This document shows, one piece after another, positions 45,882-54,481 of a DNA stretch of 64,000 nt. The DNA comes from CBDCYS01 sp965226245 (GTDB taxonomy: Bacteria > Acidobacteriota > Terriglobia > Bryobacterales > UBA6623): the NCBI GenBank assembly GCA_965226245.1, contig CBDDCL010000015.1, forward strand, positions 1,984,001 to 2,048,000, read 5' to 3'. Every line of letters begins with the position of its first letter. Positions within the stretch are counted from its first letter, which is position 1. The position numbers and the translations under genes are program-made. The notes below the pieces were generated by a model that did no database searches, was not told where the DNA came from, and worked only from the letters and a program-made list of their open reading frames with translations.

Positions 45882-46621
45882 CAGCGGGAACTCAGTTCCA
45901 TGGCCTTGACGTATTTGCTGAAAACGTAGAACGAGGCCATCGCCGCGATAACCAGGCCCTCAAAGCCGTCCAAGAACCCCAACTTCAGAAAATACGTGCG
46001 AACAAAAGCCCAAGGGGGCGAGAGGAGCACGTTGCCCAAGTGCGCGCGTTTACCTTGTGAAATCATTTCTCTGGCGGCAAGTGTCGTGTAGCGATCGACG
46101 GTATGGAGATGCTCGGTCAGTGAGCGGCAGGTGTAGTGAAGCAGATCGCCGCCGAGCTCGCCTACGGTGCCGTCGACCGAGACCGACTCATGCACGAGTC
46201 CGGCCCAGCGCGCCTTGCGGCGATCGTAGAAGCGCACCTTTGGATCCGGATACCAGCCGGAGTGGAGAATCCATTTCCCCATATATTGGGCTTTGCGGGG
46301 GAAGCGGTAGGCGTCGTGGCTGGGTCCGGTTCGCTTGATCCGCTGGATCTCTTCGGCCAAACGGTCGCTGAGCGCTTCGTCGGCGTCGAGTGAAAGGATC
46401 CAGTCATGGCTAGCCGCCTCATCGATGAAGTTTTTTTGGTCCGCGTAGCCGTCAAAGTCACGGCGCAGCAGGCGGGCTCCATACTGCTCGGCGATCTCAA
46501 CCGTGCGATCCGTAGAGCCAGAATCGAGAACGGCAATCTCGTCACACCAGCGCAGCGAGTCGAGGGCGCGAGGCAGGTTCTCTTCTTCGTTCAGCGTAAT
46601 GAGCGTGGCAGAGATCTTCAC
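45881..46621 (-). CDS. family 2 glycosyltransferase, WaaE/KdtX-like
   Basis: 246 aa. ISATLITLNEEENLPRALDSL at the N-terminus, AVLDSGSTDRTVEIAEQYGA, then WILSLDADEALSDRLAEEI with a DxD metal site, and the LPS-core type segment AYRFPRKAQYMGKWILHSGW followed by VRFYDRRKARW. The last is the hallmark of the WaaE-like beta-1,4-glucosyltransferase group acting on lipopolysaccharide inner core. A short hydrophobic stretch near the C-terminus (GFLDGFEGLVIAAMASFYVF) may anchor it. It starts at a GTG and is the first gene of the leftward GT2-GT4-pilD unit. Confidence 0.87.
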   Translation of the reverse strand: MKISATLITLNEEENLPRALDSLRWCDEIAVLDSGSTDRTVEIAEQYGARLLRRDFDGYADQKNFIDEAASHDWILSLDADEALSDRLAEEIQRIKRTGPSHDAYRFPRKAQYMGKWILHSGWYPDPKVRFYDRRKARWAGLVHESVSVDGTVGELGGDLLHYTCRSLTEHLHTVDRYTTLAAREMISQGKRAHLGNVLLSPPWAFVRTYFLKLGFLDGFEGLVIAAMASFYVFSKYVKAMELSSR

Positions 46622-46800
46622 GGTGACTCGGACCCCGCGCCCGGACGCAGGAAGCAGCGTCTACGGTTTCATTATGTTCGCTGGCGGTGCGAGAACTCAA
46701 AGCCTCAGCCAGGCCTCGGAACGGCTCGCGATGGCTCGCGCGGCATGCGCCCATATTCGGCTGCTGCGCATGCGAAAGGATGTGTTCGGAGGAGGCGAGA

Positions 46801-47067
46801 TCAGATCGACTGCAAATCTTTGCCAGGTTTGAACCGGACCGCTTTTCCGGGGGGAATGAACACTTCTTTGCCGGTCCTCGGATTGCGGCCGATGCCGGTC
46901 TTACGTGGGCGAATATTGAAGACGCCGAACCCGCGCAGTTCGATTCGCTCGCCGCGCTCCATGGAGCGCTTCATAGTTTCAAAAACCGTCTCCACGGCGA
47001 TCTCGGCTTTCGTCTTGCTCAGGCCCGTGCGATTGACCACTTCGTTTACGATGTCGTGCTTTACCAT
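46801..47067 (-). CDS. HU/IHF family DNA-binding protein
   Basis: 88 aa histone-like dimer. MVKHDIVNEVVNRTGLSKTK, AEIAVETVFETMKRSM, then the beta arm with RGFGVFNIRPRKTGIGRNPR and TGKEVFIPPGKAVRFKPGK, complete and standard. GRNPRTG is the conserved tip that intercalates DNA. Whether it behaves as HU or as IHF-alpha cannot be decided from one sequence; the GIGRNPRTGKEV arm fits either. Confidence 0.93.
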   Translation of the reverse strand: MVKHDIVNEVVNRTGLSKTKAEIAVETVFETMKRSMERGERIELRGFGVFNIRPRKTGIGRNPRTGKEVFIPPGKAVRFKPGKDLQSI

Positions 47068-47222
47068 GTAGTTGTCTTTTGATGGCCCGGCGGCTATCTT
47101 ACGAGGTCTATGCTAGGAGACGGCCCGGCTATTTGTCAAGAAGCACTTGCCAGCATTTTCATGCTTTGGCCGGGCCGCCGGCGGCGCCGGAGGATTTGTT
47201 GCGCTGCGCCCGCCAAAAACCC

Positions 47223-47251
47223 TTGACAGCGACTTTTTCGTGGTAACATAA
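47223..47251 (+). promoter_or_regulatory. candidate sigma-70 promoter for infC
   Basis: TTGACA at 47223-47228, then 17 bp, then ACATAA at 47246-47251; TAACAT at 47244-47249 is an alternative with 15-bp spacing. The -35 is perfect, the -10 poor. It would give a leader of about 200 nt before the infC start. Confidence 0.5.
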
Positions 47252-47341
47252 CGTCACGAATGAATTTGTGGGGCGGGTTGTGCCGCTCCCGAGAATTTGC
47301 TTGCTGCTTCAATTAGGATCAAGAGACGAGTGATGACACAA

Positions 47342-47380
47342 GGATTGCGCGCCTTTGGGCGTGGCAATCCTTTTTCTTTT
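47342..47380 (+). terminator. intrinsic terminator-like hairpin in the infC leader (attenuator candidate)
   Basis: GGATTGC (47342-47348) pairs with GCAATCC (47364-47370), extended by GCGCC with GGGCGT inside a small loop, and followed by TTTTTCTTTTATT. It lies between the candidate promoter and the infC start, 80 nt before the Shine-Dalgarno sequence. A terminator inside a leader suggests transcription attenuation of infC. Confidence 0.65.
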
Positions 47381-47459
47381 ATTGGACGCGAGGCGTTCCC
47401 GGGCTTGGGCCCGCAACGTTCGCGGATTGAGGAACGAAGCCAACCAACAGGAGGATCTT

Positions 47460-47999
47460 ATTAGAAGACCGTTTAGACCTTTCCGTCGAACCCGGAAAAC
47501 CAATGTCAACGAATTCATCCGCGCTAGAGAGGTCCGCGTGGTATTTCCAGACGGAGTTCAAGAGGTGCTCGATACCCGAGACGCTATCCGCAAAGCAAAG
47601 GCCCAAGGCCTCGACCTGGTTCTGGTGTCCCCCACCGCCCGCCCGCCCGTTTGCAAAGTCATGGACTACGGCGAGTATACCTACCAGGAGAAGAAGAAGA
47701 AGGCTGAAGCGAAGAAGAAGCAACATCGCATCGAGGTCAAGGAAGTCAAGTTCCGGCCGAACACGGACTTGCACGATTACGAGTTCAAGAAGAAGCACGC
47801 CGTGCGGTTCCTTGAAGAAGGAAACAAGGTCAAGGCGACCGTTTTCTTCCGGGGACGCGAAATCACCCACGCGAATTTGGGTGAAAAGCTGATCTATCGG
47901 CTGGCGGCAGACCTCGCCGAGTTAGGCGATGTGGAGGGCCGTCCCCGGCTCGAGGGGCGCATGATGCACGTCATCATCGGCCCCAAGAAGAAGAAGTAG
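47460..47999 (+). CDS. infC: translation initiation factor IF-3
   Basis: 179 aa. The N-terminal domain (VNEFIRAREVRVVFPDGVQ, RDAIRKAKAQGLDLVLVSPT, PPVCKVMDYGEYTYQ) and C-terminal domain (EVKFRPNTDLHDYEFKKKHA, VKATVFFRGREITHANLG) are complete. The Lys-rich linker (KKKKAEAKKKQHRIEVKE) is normal. The start is taken as ATT at 47460: AGGAGG lies 5 nt upstream, and the product then begins MRRPFRPFRR, the right length for IF-3. A GTG-initiated frame at 47355 would add 35 unrelated residues through the leader hairpin. AUU starts are known for infC and allow IF-3 to repress its own translation. rpmI and rplT, its usual partners, do not follow. Confidence 0.95.
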   Translation: MRRPFRPFRRTRKTNVNEFIRAREVRVVFPDGVQEVLDTRDAIRKAKAQGLDLVLVSPTARPPVCKVMDYGEYTYQEKKKKAEAKKKQHRIEVKEVKFRPNTDLHDYEFKKKHAVRFLEEGNKVKATVFFRGREITHANLGEKLIYRLAADLAELGDVEGRPRLEGRMMHVIIGPKKKK

Positions 48000-48071
48000 C
48001 CGCTTTGACCCCGACTGCCCGCTAGCCGCGTCCACGTCGATGAAAAAAGGGATGAAAATTGGGTACAGCCA

Positions 48072-48128
48072 CCGATTTTCGTGTCCAGTTTGATCGAAAA
48101 CACGGCGCTTACGAGTCACGAAAATCGG
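48072..48128. repeat. perfect 12-bp inverted repeat after infC
   Basis: CCGATTTTCGTG (48072-48083) and CACGAAAATCGG (48117-48128), 33 bp apart, in otherwise non-coding DNA. It could fold as a long hairpin downstream of infC. Group II introns of the terminator-targeting class insert next to such hairpins, but no T-run follows this one. Confidence 0.5.
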
Positions 48129-48537
48129 CTGGCAATCCGAAAGCGCCGGGATAAACCGGCGAGGAGTTGGGGATGCAAGAGCCCCACAGTGAAAGTTTAG
48201 CGAACTACGCTGACCTCGAGTCATGCGCCGGCGGTCGCGAGATCGCGGGTGAAGCGTTGACAGAGGCACTGGCGGGCCGCCTATCGAGCCGCGAAATACC
48301 TCTTTTCGGGTGCCGACCTTGTGGACAGAAAGGGAAGGCCATATCAACCGTCGCGCTATCGCAAGCGGCGCGAGAACCCGGCGCGGTCGCAGACCCCGTG
48401 CACGTCAGGAAACTCCTCGCACGAGAACCGGGAGACGTCGGCGACGCCTGCCGCGAAGTGGCAGGCCGGTGGGGGAAGGCGCCAGCCGCACGCCCCACGC
48501 CTACGTCGCCGAGGAGTCGGAGCGGGAGGTAGTGCCG

Positions 48538-49992
48538 ATGAACGATTCGAACAAAAGCGGCACGCCGCCGGCGGAGAGTCGGGAGGGAAGCACCCGCGCC
48601 AAGGAGAACGTCCAAGGGCCACGCACGGGCCGCGCGCAGCAGCGGGCAGCCGTGTCCCAGGGGCTGGAGGGCGTGCGGCAAGCAGCACGACGGAAGGCAA
48701 CGGGGAGGTTTACTTCGCTGTTGCATCATCTCACGCCACAGCTTCTGCGCAGCAGCTTTTACGCCTTAAAGAGGCAAGCGGCGGCAGGAGTCGACGGAGT
48801 GAGCTGGCGTGAGTACGAGAGCGGACTGGAGGATCGGTTAGTGGATCTCGACAGCCGCCTGCAACGGGGGGCGTATCGCGCCCAACCTTCGCGCCGGATG
48901 TACATTCTCAAGCCCGACGGGCGGCAGCGTCCGCTGGGCATCGCCGCGCTGGAGGACAAGATCGTCCAGCAGGCGGTGGTGACGGTTCTCAATTGCATTT
49001 ATGAGGAACGGTTCCTGGGATTCTCGTACGGATTTCGGCCGCGGCGCAGCGCACATGATGCGTTAGATGCGCTGACGGTGGGGATCAGCAGGCAACGGGT
49101 GAGCTGGGTACTGGACGCGGACATTCGAGGGTTTTTTGATCATATCGACCACGAATGTTTGCTGAAATTCCTGGAGCACGAGATCGCCGACCGCCGCATT
49201 CTGCGCCTGATCCGTAAATGGTTGAAGGCGGGGGTGTCGGAAGACGGCGAGTGGAGGGAGACGAAGCAGGGCACGCCGCCCGGGAGTGGTGATATCGGCT
49301 CGGTGATTTCAGCGCTGCTGGCGAACGTGTACTTGCATTATGTTTTCGACTTGTGGGTGCAAGACTGGCGCAAAAAGTCGGCGAACAGCGGGGTAATACT
49401 CGTGCGCTACGCGGATGATTTCGTGCTGGGATTCGAGCACCGGAGCGAGGCCGAGCGGTTTCTGGAGGAACTCCGGGAACGGTTGGCGGAGTTCGGGCTG
49501 GAGTTGCATCCTGACAAGACGCGGCTGATCGAGTTCGGACGCTGGGCGATAGCAAACCGGCGAAGCCGTGGGGAAGGCAAGCCTGAAACCTTCGATTTTC
49601 TGGGGTTCACGCATATATGCGAGATCAACCGGAAGAGCGGGCGCTTTGTGGTTGGGCGCAGGACGGTGCGGAAGCGGATGCGGGCCAAGCTGGCGGAGAT
49701 TAAGAGCCAGCTTAGGGCGCGGATGCACGCGCCGCCGGGCGAGACCGGCAAGTGGCTGCGGACGGTGGTGCGAGGCTACTTTCAATACCACGGGGTGCCG
49801 GGAAACCGCCAGATGCTGGCGGGCTTTCGCTGGGCGCTGGCCCGGCACTGGCGGCGGACGCTTCGGCGTCGCGGCCAGAAACGCCGGATAAGCTGGGGCC
49901 GGTTCTACCGGCTGCTGGACGCGCATCTGCCGCAGCCACGTTGTTGTCACCCGTTTCCAAGTGTGCGTTTTGCCGTTACCCATCCGAGGTAA
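48538..49992 (+). CDS. ltrA: group II intron reverse transcriptase/maturase
   Basis: 484 aa from the ATG at 48538, with GGGAGG 8-9 nt upstream. RT palm motifs: RRMYILKPDGRQRPLGIAAL, FLGFSYGFRPRRSAHDALDA, WVLDADIRGFFDHIDHECLL, QGTPPGSGDIGSVISALLANV and VRYADDFVLGF (YADD at about 291-294), then DKTRLIEFGR. The maturase X/GIIM domain follows (RAKLAEIKSQLRARMHAPPG, VVRGYFQYHGVPGNRQMLA). No HNH endonuclease is present, so mobility would rely on single-stranded targets at replication forks or terminators. All catalytic motifs are intact. Confidence 0.9.
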   Translation: MNDSNKSGTPPAESREGSTRAKENVQGPRTGRAQQRAAVSQGLEGVRQAARRKATGRFTSLLHHLTPQLLRSSFYALKRQAAAGVDGVSWREYESGLEDRLVDLDSRLQRGAYRAQPSRRMYILKPDGRQRPLGIAALEDKIVQQAVVTVLNCIYEERFLGFSYGFRPRRSAHDALDALTVGISRQRVSWVLDADIRGFFDHIDHECLLKFLEHEIADRRILRLIRKWLKAGVSEDGEWRETKQGTPPGSGDIGSVISALLANVYLHYVFDLWVQDWRKKSANSGVILVRYADDFVLGFEHRSEAERFLEELRERLAEFGLELHPDKTRLIEFGRWAIANRRSRGEGKPETFDFLGFTHICEINRKSGRFVVGRRTVRKRMRAKLAEIKSQLRARMHAPPGETGKWLRTVVRGYFQYHGVPGNRQMLAGFRWALARHWRRTLRRRGQKRRISWGRFYRLLDAHLPQPRCCHPFPSVRFAVTHPR

Positions 49993-50026
49993 GAGCCGTA
50001 TGAGTTGATGCTCACGTACGGATCTG
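49993..50026 (+). ncRNA. group II intron domain V
   Basis: GAGCCGTATGAG and CTCACGTACGG form the conserved 34-nt hairpin with the AGC catalytic triad at its base. It starts 1 nt after the maturase stop codon. Confidence 0.85.
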
Positions 50027-50054
50027 TGCGGGGGGTGCCGGGCGACCGGCATCC

Positions 50055-50390
50055 CTACCGCGACCGGTTTTTCGCCCGGATGTCTTCGCCTGAGCCCGTA
50101 AGGTCATCCACGCATGCCACGAGTTCGCCGCCCTCTTGCTCGGTCCAAACGCGGAACGCCGCGCCGGCCGGGCCGTACTCGTTCGTGATTCTCCGCAGAT
50201 CTTCGCGGGCCTGTTCCGAGCCTCCGTCGGACGAAACCATCTTGATGCGGCCGTCGGTGAGCCGCAACAAAAGGAACGATGCGGGCCGGTGCCCTTGGCC
50301 GATCATGCGGGACGCTAGGGCGCGAAGCTCGGCTAACAGAGTCTCATCCGGGTTGCGGAGCTGGATTGGAAGCAAAGCGGCGGTTTCCAC
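50055..50390 (-). CDS. hypothetical protein, C-terminus possibly altered by the intron
   Basis: 111 aa, soluble, without a recognised family: LRNPDETLLAELRALASRMI, then strands FLLLRLTDGRIKMVSSDGG and FRVWTEQEGGELVACVDDL. The stop codon (50055-50057) lies at the very 3' edge of the group II intron, so the last residues (NRSR) may come from the intron and not from the original gene. The product looks like a small alpha/beta protein. It reads away from the ClC gene region on the same strand; 133 bp of unassigned DNA separate them. Confidence 0.5.
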   Translation of the reverse strand: METAALLPIQLRNPDETLLAELRALASRMIGQGHRPASFLLLRLTDGRIKMVSSDGGSEQAREDLRRITNEYGPAGAAFRVWTEQEGGELVACVDDLTGSGEDIRAKNRSR

Positions 50391-50523
50391 TGGATTCTTA
50401 TCGGCCAGGGAGCGGGGAACATGGCGTGCTTCTCCAAAGAGCCGTGAGCTGGTGAATGACGCGCCCTATTGGAGAAGCCCCTTGGAATGGCCCAGCGCCC
50501 CGGGCGAATTTAGCAGCGGGCGC

Positions 50524-51996
50524 TCAGGGTCCGGCGGGTTGAGGCGAGGCTGCGGGCACTGCTTGGCGCGGGGCGTCCCCTTCTTGCTCGTAGGGATAGG
50601 CGATGCCCCGGTTGTGGAGCTTCAAGGTGTAGATGCTGTGCGAGAGGCGCCAGTGCGAGATGTAGACGCTGCCGACCGTAGCGGCCATCACGGGCAGCAT
50701 GATGCGGTAGTCATTGGTCATCTCGAAAAGGATGAGTATTGACGTTGTGGGGGCTTTCGCGGCAGCGGCGAAAAAGGCGGCCATTCCGACCATGGCGTAA
50801 GCGCCCGAGGTGCCGGTCGCATCCGGAAACATCGAGTGCACAATCGCGCCGAAGGCCCCGCCTAACATGGCGCCCATGTAAAGCGACGGGGCGAAAACGC
50901 CGCCCGAGCCCCCCGAGCCCAGCGTGGCGACGTTCGACAGCATTCCCATGACGAACAAGCTAAGCAGCATTTCCAAGGAGAAGCGAGTCCACAGCGCTTT
51001 CTCCATCTCCGTAAAGCCCGTGCCGTACACCTCTGGGTAGTAGCGCAGTATCAATCCGACCATCAGGCCGCCGACCGCGGGTTTCAGATATTCCGGAAAC
51101 TTCCAGTTTCCGAACAGATCCTCACTCTTGTAGAGCAAGCGGACATAGGCGACAGCCGCCAGCCCTAGCAGCACACCCATGAAGAAATAGAGCGGCAGTT
51201 CGGCGTTGCTCTTCAGTTCGTACGGCGGGGCTAAGAAGGCGGGGTAATTTCCAAGGTAGTGCCGCGCCACCATGCAGGAGCTAAGCGAAGTGAGCAGGAC
51301 CAGCAGGAAATCCGTGTGAATACGGCCCATCAAGACTTCCATCGAGAAGATGGCGCCGGCGATGGGAGCGTTAAAAGTCGCCGCTACGCCTCCGGCGGCC
51401 CCGCAGGCAACGAGAGTCCGTACATTCTTTGTGGAGAGCTTGGCCCACTGTCCGATCGCTGAACCGATGGCGGAGCCGATCTGTACCATGGGGCCTTCGC
51501 GCCCGGCGGTGCCCCCGAAACCGATCGTCATGGAAGACGCCAACACCTTCACCGTGACGACGCGCCGCCGGATGCGGCCCCCGCGCGTGGCCAGCGCCGT
51601 CATGACCTCCGGGACCCCGTGCCCCTTGGCTTCCGGCGCAAAACGGTTAATCAGCGGCCCGACGAAAAGCCCGCCGATAGCCGGCAGCAGGACAATACTT
51701 GCCGGCCCGAAAACACCAAGGGCCGACGCCACATGCTCGCGAGCGATAACATCCGTAATGAATTCGAGCATACGGACGAAACCCCACGAACCGAATCCCG
51801 TCAGCACCCCGATGACGACAGCCAGGATGATCAGATAATTCTGGGAGGGCAGGAACGAGGAGCGGAACCAGATCATGGCCCAGTCCCATGCGGCTGCCAC
51901 CGACAGGATTCTGGCGACGACGCCCGCTACGGTTTGCAGAGTCCGCAGGCCGCGCGAGATCCAGTTATGCAGAAACCGGGGAATCCGGGAGATCAC
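50524..51996 (-). CDS. ClC-family chloride channel/transporter
   Basis: 490 aa membrane protein. The three anion-selectivity motifs are present: KGHGVPEVMTAL (region 1), GTAGREGPMVQIGSAIGSA (region 2, with the gating Glu in GREGP), and GSGGSGGVFAPSLYMGAM (region 3). Keeping the gating Glu suggests a Cl-/H+ exchanger type, though the second (proton) Glu cannot be placed by eye. There is no CBS domain. The start overlaps the stop of the PDZ gene by 4 nt (ATGA), so the two are translated together. Confidence 0.92.
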   Translation of the reverse strand: MISRIPRFLHNWISRGLRTLQTVAGVVARILSVAAAWDWAMIWFRSSFLPSQNYLIILAVVIGVLTGFGSWGFVRMLEFITDVIAREHVASALGVFGPASIVLLPAIGGLFVGPLINRFAPEAKGHGVPEVMTALATRGGRIRRRVVTVKVLASSMTIGFGGTAGREGPMVQIGSAIGSAIGQWAKLSTKNVRTLVACGAAGGVAATFNAPIAGAIFSMEVLMGRIHTDFLLVLLTSLSSCMVARHYLGNYPAFLAPPYELKSNAELPLYFFMGVLLGLAAVAYVRLLYKSEDLFGNWKFPEYLKPAVGGLMVGLILRYYPEVYGTGFTEMEKALWTRFSLEMLLSLFVMGMLSNVATLGSGGSGGVFAPSLYMGAMLGGAFGAIVHSMFPDATGTSGAYAMVGMAAFFAAAAKAPTTSILILFEMTNDYRIMLPVMAATVGSVYISHWRLSHSIYTLKLHNRGIAYPYEQEGDAPRQAVPAASPQPAGP

Positions 51997-53525
51997 GGCG
52001 CGGTCTGCCCTTCAGCCGGGACGGGCAGCAGTTTCAGGCGGCTATCCCGCTGGGCGGTTAACACGAATGGGCGCTCCTGTCTTTCGCCCGCCTGTTTCTC
52101 GAATGACTCAAGGGGACGAGCCGCCGTGCGCTGAACCAGGCCGCTACCGTTGATCGCGACGATGACGTCTCCGCTCAGCAGTCCGCCGCGGGCGGCAGGG
52201 CTCCCTTCCACCACGGCGTCAACCCTCCACCCCGGCGTGCTATCGGTGGCGGCGGTCGCGGCCGAGTCCGTCCAATGGAGTAGCACACCCAGGCGCGGGA
52301 AAGAGCGCCGGGGTTCCCCCAGCGGCCGGCAGTCCGAAGCGGGCAGGCGGGTCGCGCCGGCGATGCGCTGCCGGCCCCGCAGAACCGAGTATCGCGCCAG
52401 CGTCCCGGCGGGATGCCCTTCGTAGAATTCGTAGAATTGTTCCACGTTCTCGACACGCTTGCCTGCCCACCTCAAGATGATGTCTCCGGCTTTAATCGAG
52501 GGCTCCGGGAGAAACGAGTCCTGGCGCACTTTCTCGACGAAGACGCCTTCGCGGAGCCGCAAGAGTTTCCTTAACGCCGGCGGCACTTCGGCGACTTCGA
52601 TGCTGTGGCAAGGAGGCTGTTCTTTCAGGCGCCCGGCGAGGCGATAGACAGCAGGGGCGGCTAACAGGCGTGAACCACCCGGCGAATGGAGAGCCAGGCC
52701 AACAAGATTCCCATCCAGATCGACGATGGCGGCCGCGGGTGGGGCTCCCTCGTCATCGAAGGAGACCACGAACGATTCTAAATCCTGTTCGGATTGCCCG
52801 CTCTGCTCAGTCGAGACCAGGTGTCCGGGCGTAATGCGCAAGCGCTGGTCGGGCTCCACCGTGACGGCGGCCACAAAAGATCCCGGCGGCAGACTCACCG
52901 GGCTGATGAGCGAGAACGGCTCATCGACGGCCTGCGACAGCTCAAACAACGCGATGCCCAGTTGCGTATCGACGGAAAGGAGCCGGTAAGGCTCCGGCTC
53001 TTGAGCCAGGGATGGCGGCTGCGGGCTCTCGGCCTCCTCCGGCGCCGCCGCGGAGTTCTCCACTGCTCCGCTTTCCGGTGGCTCACCGTCACCACTTGCC
53101 GGCGGCTCGGATGCTGACTCTGTCGATGCCAACTCGTGGTGTTCCCGGGTCAGTTGCCGGACTTGCTGGTCGGCGATCAGGGCATCCGCGGCCTCGATTG
53201 ATGTGATCGCCAGGTTAGGCCCTATCACCAGCGCCGGGATCCGCTTCGTGGAGATCAACTCGATCTTAAGGCGAGCTTGCTGAGCTATTTGGAGCCAATA
53301 GTCCGAACTGTACGTGAGGGGGGTTTTTTCCAGGTCTGGGCGAGGCGGCTGGGGTGGCGGCTGGAACGGTACGGTCTCTAGTTTCAGGGCAGCCTCAGCC
53401 GGAGGTTGGCGGTTGAGAGCACCATCCACCAGCACTCCGCCAACAATAAGGAGCACCCCGACCGGCAGCAGCAGACCGCGAGAATGCAGGTCTCGAATTA
53501 TGGGCCACTGTAGCATGGAGCGCAC
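51993..53525 (-). CDS. membrane-anchored HtrA-like protein with degenerate protease and PDZ domains
   Basis: 510 aa with an N-terminal anchor (GLLLPVGVLLIVGGVLVDGA), a Pro/Glu-rich linker (about 125-175) and a trypsin-like fold lacking catalytic residues: where the active Ser motif GNSGG should be there is DDEGAPPAAAIVDLDGNLVG, and no catalytic His segment is found (LAITSIEAADAL). Two PDZ domains follow (KLLRLREGVFVEKV...IKAGDIILRWAGKRVENV; WRVDAVVEGSPAARGGLLSG and DVIVAINGSGLV). It is probably a scaffold or sensor, not a protease. It overlaps the ClC gene by 4 nt; a regulatory role for the channel is suggested only by that coupling. Confidence 0.8.
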   Translation of the reverse strand: MRSMLQWPIIRDLHSRGLLLPVGVLLIVGGVLVDGALNRQPPAEAALKLETVPFQPPPQPPRPDLEKTPLTYSSDYWLQIAQQARLKIELISTKRIPALVIGPNLAITSIEAADALIADQQVRQLTREHHELASTESASEPPASGDGEPPESGAVENSAAAPEEAESPQPPSLAQEPEPYRLLSVDTQLGIALFELSQAVDEPFSLISPVSLPPGSFVAAVTVEPDQRLRITPGHLVSTEQSGQSEQDLESFVVSFDDEGAPPAAAIVDLDGNLVGLALHSPGGSRLLAAPAVYRLAGRLKEQPPCHSIEVAEVPPALRKLLRLREGVFVEKVRQDSFLPEPSIKAGDIILRWAGKRVENVEQFYEFYEGHPAGTLARYSVLRGRQRIAGATRLPASDCRPLGEPRRSFPRLGVLLHWTDSAATAATDSTPGWRVDAVVEGSPAARGGLLSGDVIVAINGSGLVQRTAARPLESFEKQAGERQERPFVLTAQRDSRLKLLPVPAEGQTAP

Positions 53526-54005
53526 TGCAACGGGAACGACGGAGACTACCTACTTCTTAGAATAACGTGTCTCCGAGGCGGGAGCCCGAAACCGCGTATT
53601 TCCTCGATATTTTGAGGTTCACAAAGCTGGCTGGGACGATGGGCGTGAATCGGGCTTCAGGGTCTTCGCAAGGCTGCGGGCTTCCATTGAGAGAGGAGGC
53701 ATCGCGCGATTGGACGGGCCACCTAAACCGGAACTGGCTAGCGGCACGCGAGAGAAGTGCGTTCGGGCGAAACGAACAATCACTCCAGTGTGTAGTGCGC
53801 CATTCAGACCGTAACGTATGGTGAGTCGCTGCCGTGCCTGTTAGCGGCGTGATACGGACCATTTGAGCCGCGTTCACGCGGTTTGGTGTTTCCAGGCCAG
53901 TCGTTTTACGGCTGGTAAGCCCGGCCGCTGAAGGTTTGTCAGCCCGTTTCAACGGGCTTCCCTCTTCCCCAACCGAAATCTATGCGTTGCGGTACTATTG
54001 GCGCA

Positions 54006-54230
54006 CTACTCTAGCTCGCCGGTGTCTTCCGCGCCCGCCGACCCGGAGCTGGACTCCTGCCGTGCGGCTTCGCTTTCCCATTCTTCGAGCCCGTTCTGAA
54101 TGGGGTCGTCCTGCCTCGCGCTACGGCTGCCGCCTCGCGGCTTCCTGCGGTCGCCCATCGGACCCGCCCCCGAGCGTTGCTTTGCGCCGGCGACGTAAGG
54201 ATTCCTGGGTTTGATCTTCTTCCGTTTCAC
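54006..54230 (-). CDS. small basic hypothetical protein
   Basis: 74 aa starting at a GTG: VKRKKIKPRNPYVAGAKQRS, then a Gly/Arg/Ser-rich stretch (MGDRRKPRGGSRSARQDDP) and an acidic tail. The basic start KPRNPYVxxAK is one I have seen in short uncharacterised proteins of several phyla. There is no clear ribosome-binding site, so it may be spurious. Confidence 0.35.
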   Translation of the reverse strand: MKRKKIKPRNPYVAGAKQRSGAGPMGDRRKPRGGSRSARQDDPIQNGLEEWESEAARQESSSGSAGAEDTGELE

Positions 54231-54422
54231 AACCGCATAGTACTGCAGTTGCTACCCCGCGGACGAGTTCCTTTTCACGTTCGCGGGTGTTGGAACAAAG
54301 CAGTCCGGCCAACGACAATACGATTCGGTATCAGGGTCCGGGCGCTGCTGTGATTGGATTGCTGGCTGGAAACCTTGTTGTTACCACCAGTTTTATCCGA
54401 CAGCGGTACAATTTAGCCGTCG

Positions 54423-54481
54423 ATGGTCGGGCAAACCATCTCCCACTACAAGATCCTCTCCAAGCTCGGGGAAGGCGCCGC
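54423..54481 (+). pseudogene. start of a serine/threonine protein kinase, remainder lost
   Basis: The frame opens VGQTISHYKILSKLGEG, which is how many acidobacterial Pkn-type kinases begin (the glycine-rich loop should follow as GGMGVVYKA). After GEG the similarity stops abruptly and only unrelated residues follow to a stop at 54629. ACAATTT upstream could be part of its original promoter. Confidence 0.65.

Larger units (their letters stand above)
48170..50062 (+). mobile_element. group II intron (5' end approximate)
   Basis: A reverse transcriptase/maturase ORF is followed directly by a typical intron domain V (49993-50026) and a domain VI hairpin (GGGTGCCGG near 50034 pairing with CCGGCATCCC near 50046), so the 3' end is close to 50056-50063. 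The 5' end was not identified: no clear GUGYG start with exon-binding sites could be picked by eye; about 48170 is the earliest position with a suitable leader. Confidence 0.75.

Noticed and set aside
47355..47459. A GTG start that would extend IF-3 by 35 residues
   Set aside because: It runs through the leader hairpin, and IF-3 proteins begin near the ATT at 47460, which has AGGAGG in the right place.
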